A DNA stretch of 64,000 nucleotides from Climacium dendroides (lineage: Eukaryota > Streptophyta > Bryopsida > Hypnales > Climaciaceae). The position numbers and the translations under genes were made by a program. Positions 62,095-64,000 of the stretch are shown here, piece by piece. Each line of letters opens with the position of its first letter. Positions within the stretch are counted from its first letter, which is position 1. The stretch lies in the NCBI GenBank assembly GCA_950106755.1, contig OX467082.1, positions 48,316,588-48,380,587 of the forward strand. The letters are read 5' to 3'. Under the pieces are notes generated by a model that saw only the letters and a program-made list of their open reading frames with translations, was not told the DNA's origin and did not search any database.

Positions 62095-63140
62095 CATGGT
62101 GCATACATTATGAACAAAGGATACGTTTGCAGTACTAAATGCACATACTAAGAGACTTTTGTAAATATTGCTCAAATTTTGTAAGTACTAATTCTTCAAA
62201 TTTTAGAAGTAAGGTAGAAGGCTTGAGAAGACGCGAAGCATTGAGAACCGCCCGTCCCATAAATGAACACCACTTGTACATGCTATTTTTTAAAAGCTTT
62301 CACTAATGTACCAATAGTGTACATTATTTTCAGGTGTGAGCTTGTGAGTGAATTTCACCGTGAGGCAAAATGCATCCACAAGGTTGGGCAGGGAGGAGTG
62401 TATGGGACCTCTAACTAATGCCTCCAAGCAATGGACTCTATCAAGTTTTTTATCCAATTTTCATGTGTATGAGGTTAGGTGGGAAAAGGGTAGCTTGACC
62501 AACTCCCTCAAAGGTCCAATGACACTCTCTAAATATTCTAAAACATCACCTAAGAAGTTGTAGCATCCTCCTAGGTCAAAATGGCACTTAAAAACCTCCA
62601 CTTAGGGCTCAAAATGGGTAAAATTGGCATCTCAAATTTATTCCAGCACATCTTCTTCTACCCAATTGCCTTAAAACCTCCTTAGATTCTTTCCCTCACC
62701 AACCTTGTGAATTAGGGTATGTTCCTAGGTGAAAGTTGAGTTCAAAAGTGCAATTGAGAGCTCCAAGGGCTAGATTTGAGCCCTAATTGAGAAATTCCAG
62801 CACACATTAATCCCATCCAAAACCTTCAACCCCACTCTCTTTCCACCTTCTCTTCTTTTACATGTCTCTTAAATCTTAAGTGAGTGCTTCTACATTCACC
62901 CCAATTTGTCCATAAAGCTCACCACCCACATAATCCAAAAACAACCAACAATTCCATAAAACTTGCAATCAAAATTGCACTTCAACCAAGTACAAACATT
63001 GAGTGAACATCACCTCAGTCCCATAGCAGACTAGCGGCCACTAAAACGGCCATTTCCATCTCTATACTTGTCCAATTGGCTTGAGAATAGTCTCCCTGGA
63101 AAGCTACCTTTACCCTTCACTTCCCCTCCAAAATTCAACT
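62095..63140. other. Non-coding stretch
   Basis: No gene recognised. The open frame 62348-62563 has no motif. Sequence from 62560 is slightly less AT-rich, with no repeat unit seen. Confidence 0.4.
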
Positions 63141-63405
63141 TCATACTTGCTGTAGAACTCCCGCTAGATGCCTGCAAAGTTGGTGCTCTCCTTTCGCCGC
63201 GGCAGCAGACCTCCTCGCACTAAATTGGTTGCCGTGATCTTGTCCAAGCTCCGTTGGGGACGAGCCATAGCTTGTTGGAAAGCTAACTTCCACGCGCTTC
63301 ATCCCTCCAAATTTCAGCCTCAAATTCGTTGTAGAACTCCCTTTGGATGCCCGCAAAGTTGGCGCTCTTCCCTAGCCGCGGCAGCATACTTCCTCTCCCC
63401 CATTT
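63090..63405. repeat. Direct duplication, 179-bp period
   Basis: TGTAGAACTCC at 63151 and 63330 begins nearly identical segments (GATGCC[TC]GCAAAGTTGG and GCCGCGGCAGCA). Preceding words (GGAAAGCTA, CCCTCCAAA) are also duplicated at the same spacing. The segment is GC-richer than its flanks and not clearly coding. Confidence 0.8.
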
Positions 63406-63409
63406 CTCC

Positions 63410-64000
63410 TCAATCTTCACTTTCCACCCCCAAGGTGGAAACCTACTCGACAAATTGGCTCTAATCCTATCCTAACTCCTTGCCATCACTTCCTAACATC
63501 CTTCTTTTCAAAATCTCACACACACACAAGAGAAAGAGAGAGAGAGAGAGGAGAGAAAGAAAAAACTCCTAACCCTAATTCGACCTTTACCTACTTTCCA
63601 ACTAATTCACACTCCTAATTACCTTCATCCATCCTTAATTTACTGAAAAATACCTTTTAATTATTATTTTTACCTAAAATAGTACTCCTATCATTATGTT
63701 AGTGCCTTCCTAGTAGTTATATGTTTGATGGTTTCTTTTGTGCATTTCATATTTCTTCTTTTTTGTTGGTTTTCAATTTAAATTTAGCTCTATTTTCAAC
63801 TTCTAATCTTGGTTTTCAATTCCCTTTTTGTATTTCTTATCTTTTAAATATTTTTAGTTTGTAATTTTGAAATAAATTCCTATCTAATGTATTAAAAGCC
63901 TTCTAACTAATGGTTATAGTTTAATCTAATGAACTAACACTTTTGAACTTGAAATCTCACACATAATTTTTATATTTTCCATCATCTTAGAGGTGAATCA
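63410..64000. other. Non-coding with an AC/AG microsatellite
   Basis: A short (AC)n run followed by (AG)n lies at about 63519-63560. The rest is AT-rich with no gene seen. Confidence 0.6.

Noticed and set aside
1..64000. tRNA or rRNA genes
   Set aside because: None noticed on reading; no cloverleaf with A and B boxes or rRNA-like segment was recognised.

Overview
The window is AT-rich nuclear DNA of a land plant. The evidence is GT-AG introns throughout, an intact 13-exon plastidic-type sugar transporter, plant CACTA (En/Spm) transposons and long tracts of old repeats. Genes with the DUF7869-like architecture and a spliced ParB/DNA-methylase-like gene, neither of which I associate with angiosperms, make a bryophyte or another non-flowering plant the best guess. 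That placement is inference.

Layout: 0.15-4.4 kb holds a minus-strand CACTA accessory (TNPA-like) gene whose introns carry a 92-bp tandem repeat. 4.5-11.1 kb is mostly non-coding, with one clean candidate exon and one degenerate LTR-retrotransposon primer site. 11.2-18.24 kb is a CACTA element. It encodes a zinc-finger/SET-domain protein and a large three-exon transposase (tnp2, DUF4218 and DUF4216 regions), and ends in TGACT/AGTCA-rich subterminal repeats and a CACTA terminus. 18.55-19.32 kb is an N-terminal gene fragment. 20.3-24.9 kb is a multi-exon pseudogene joining a ParB-like motif to a beta-class DNA-methyltransferase-like region with altered catalytic motifs. 26.2-27.9 kb (minus) is a decayed gag-like gene related to the better preserved copy at 55.2-57.1 kb (plus).

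31.9-33.7 kb is a decayed DUF7869-type gene, and a nearly full-length relative sits at 50.2-52.7 kb (minus). 35.1-39.3 kb (minus) is the only clear ordinary host gene, a plastidic glucose transporter 2-like protein whose 13 exons join in frame to give 513 codons. 39.86-40.43 kb is a pogo/Emigrant-like MITE. 41.55-42.20 kb is a TIR element. 43.3-45.6 kb is a non-autonomous CACTA element sharing an end with the 11-18 kb element. 48.3-49.6 kb is a fold-back CACTA element with a perfect CTA target duplication, and 45.7-46.1 kb is an old relative of it. 59.4-61.8 kb is a composite of inverted and direct ~170-bp arrays.

The strongest leads are the eukaryotic ParB-methylase-like family, the SET protein inside a CACTA transposon, the DUF7869 family read as a possible DDE transposase, and the recurring TGACT/AGTCA motif shared by several elements. 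All homology calls were made by eye; no database search was run.
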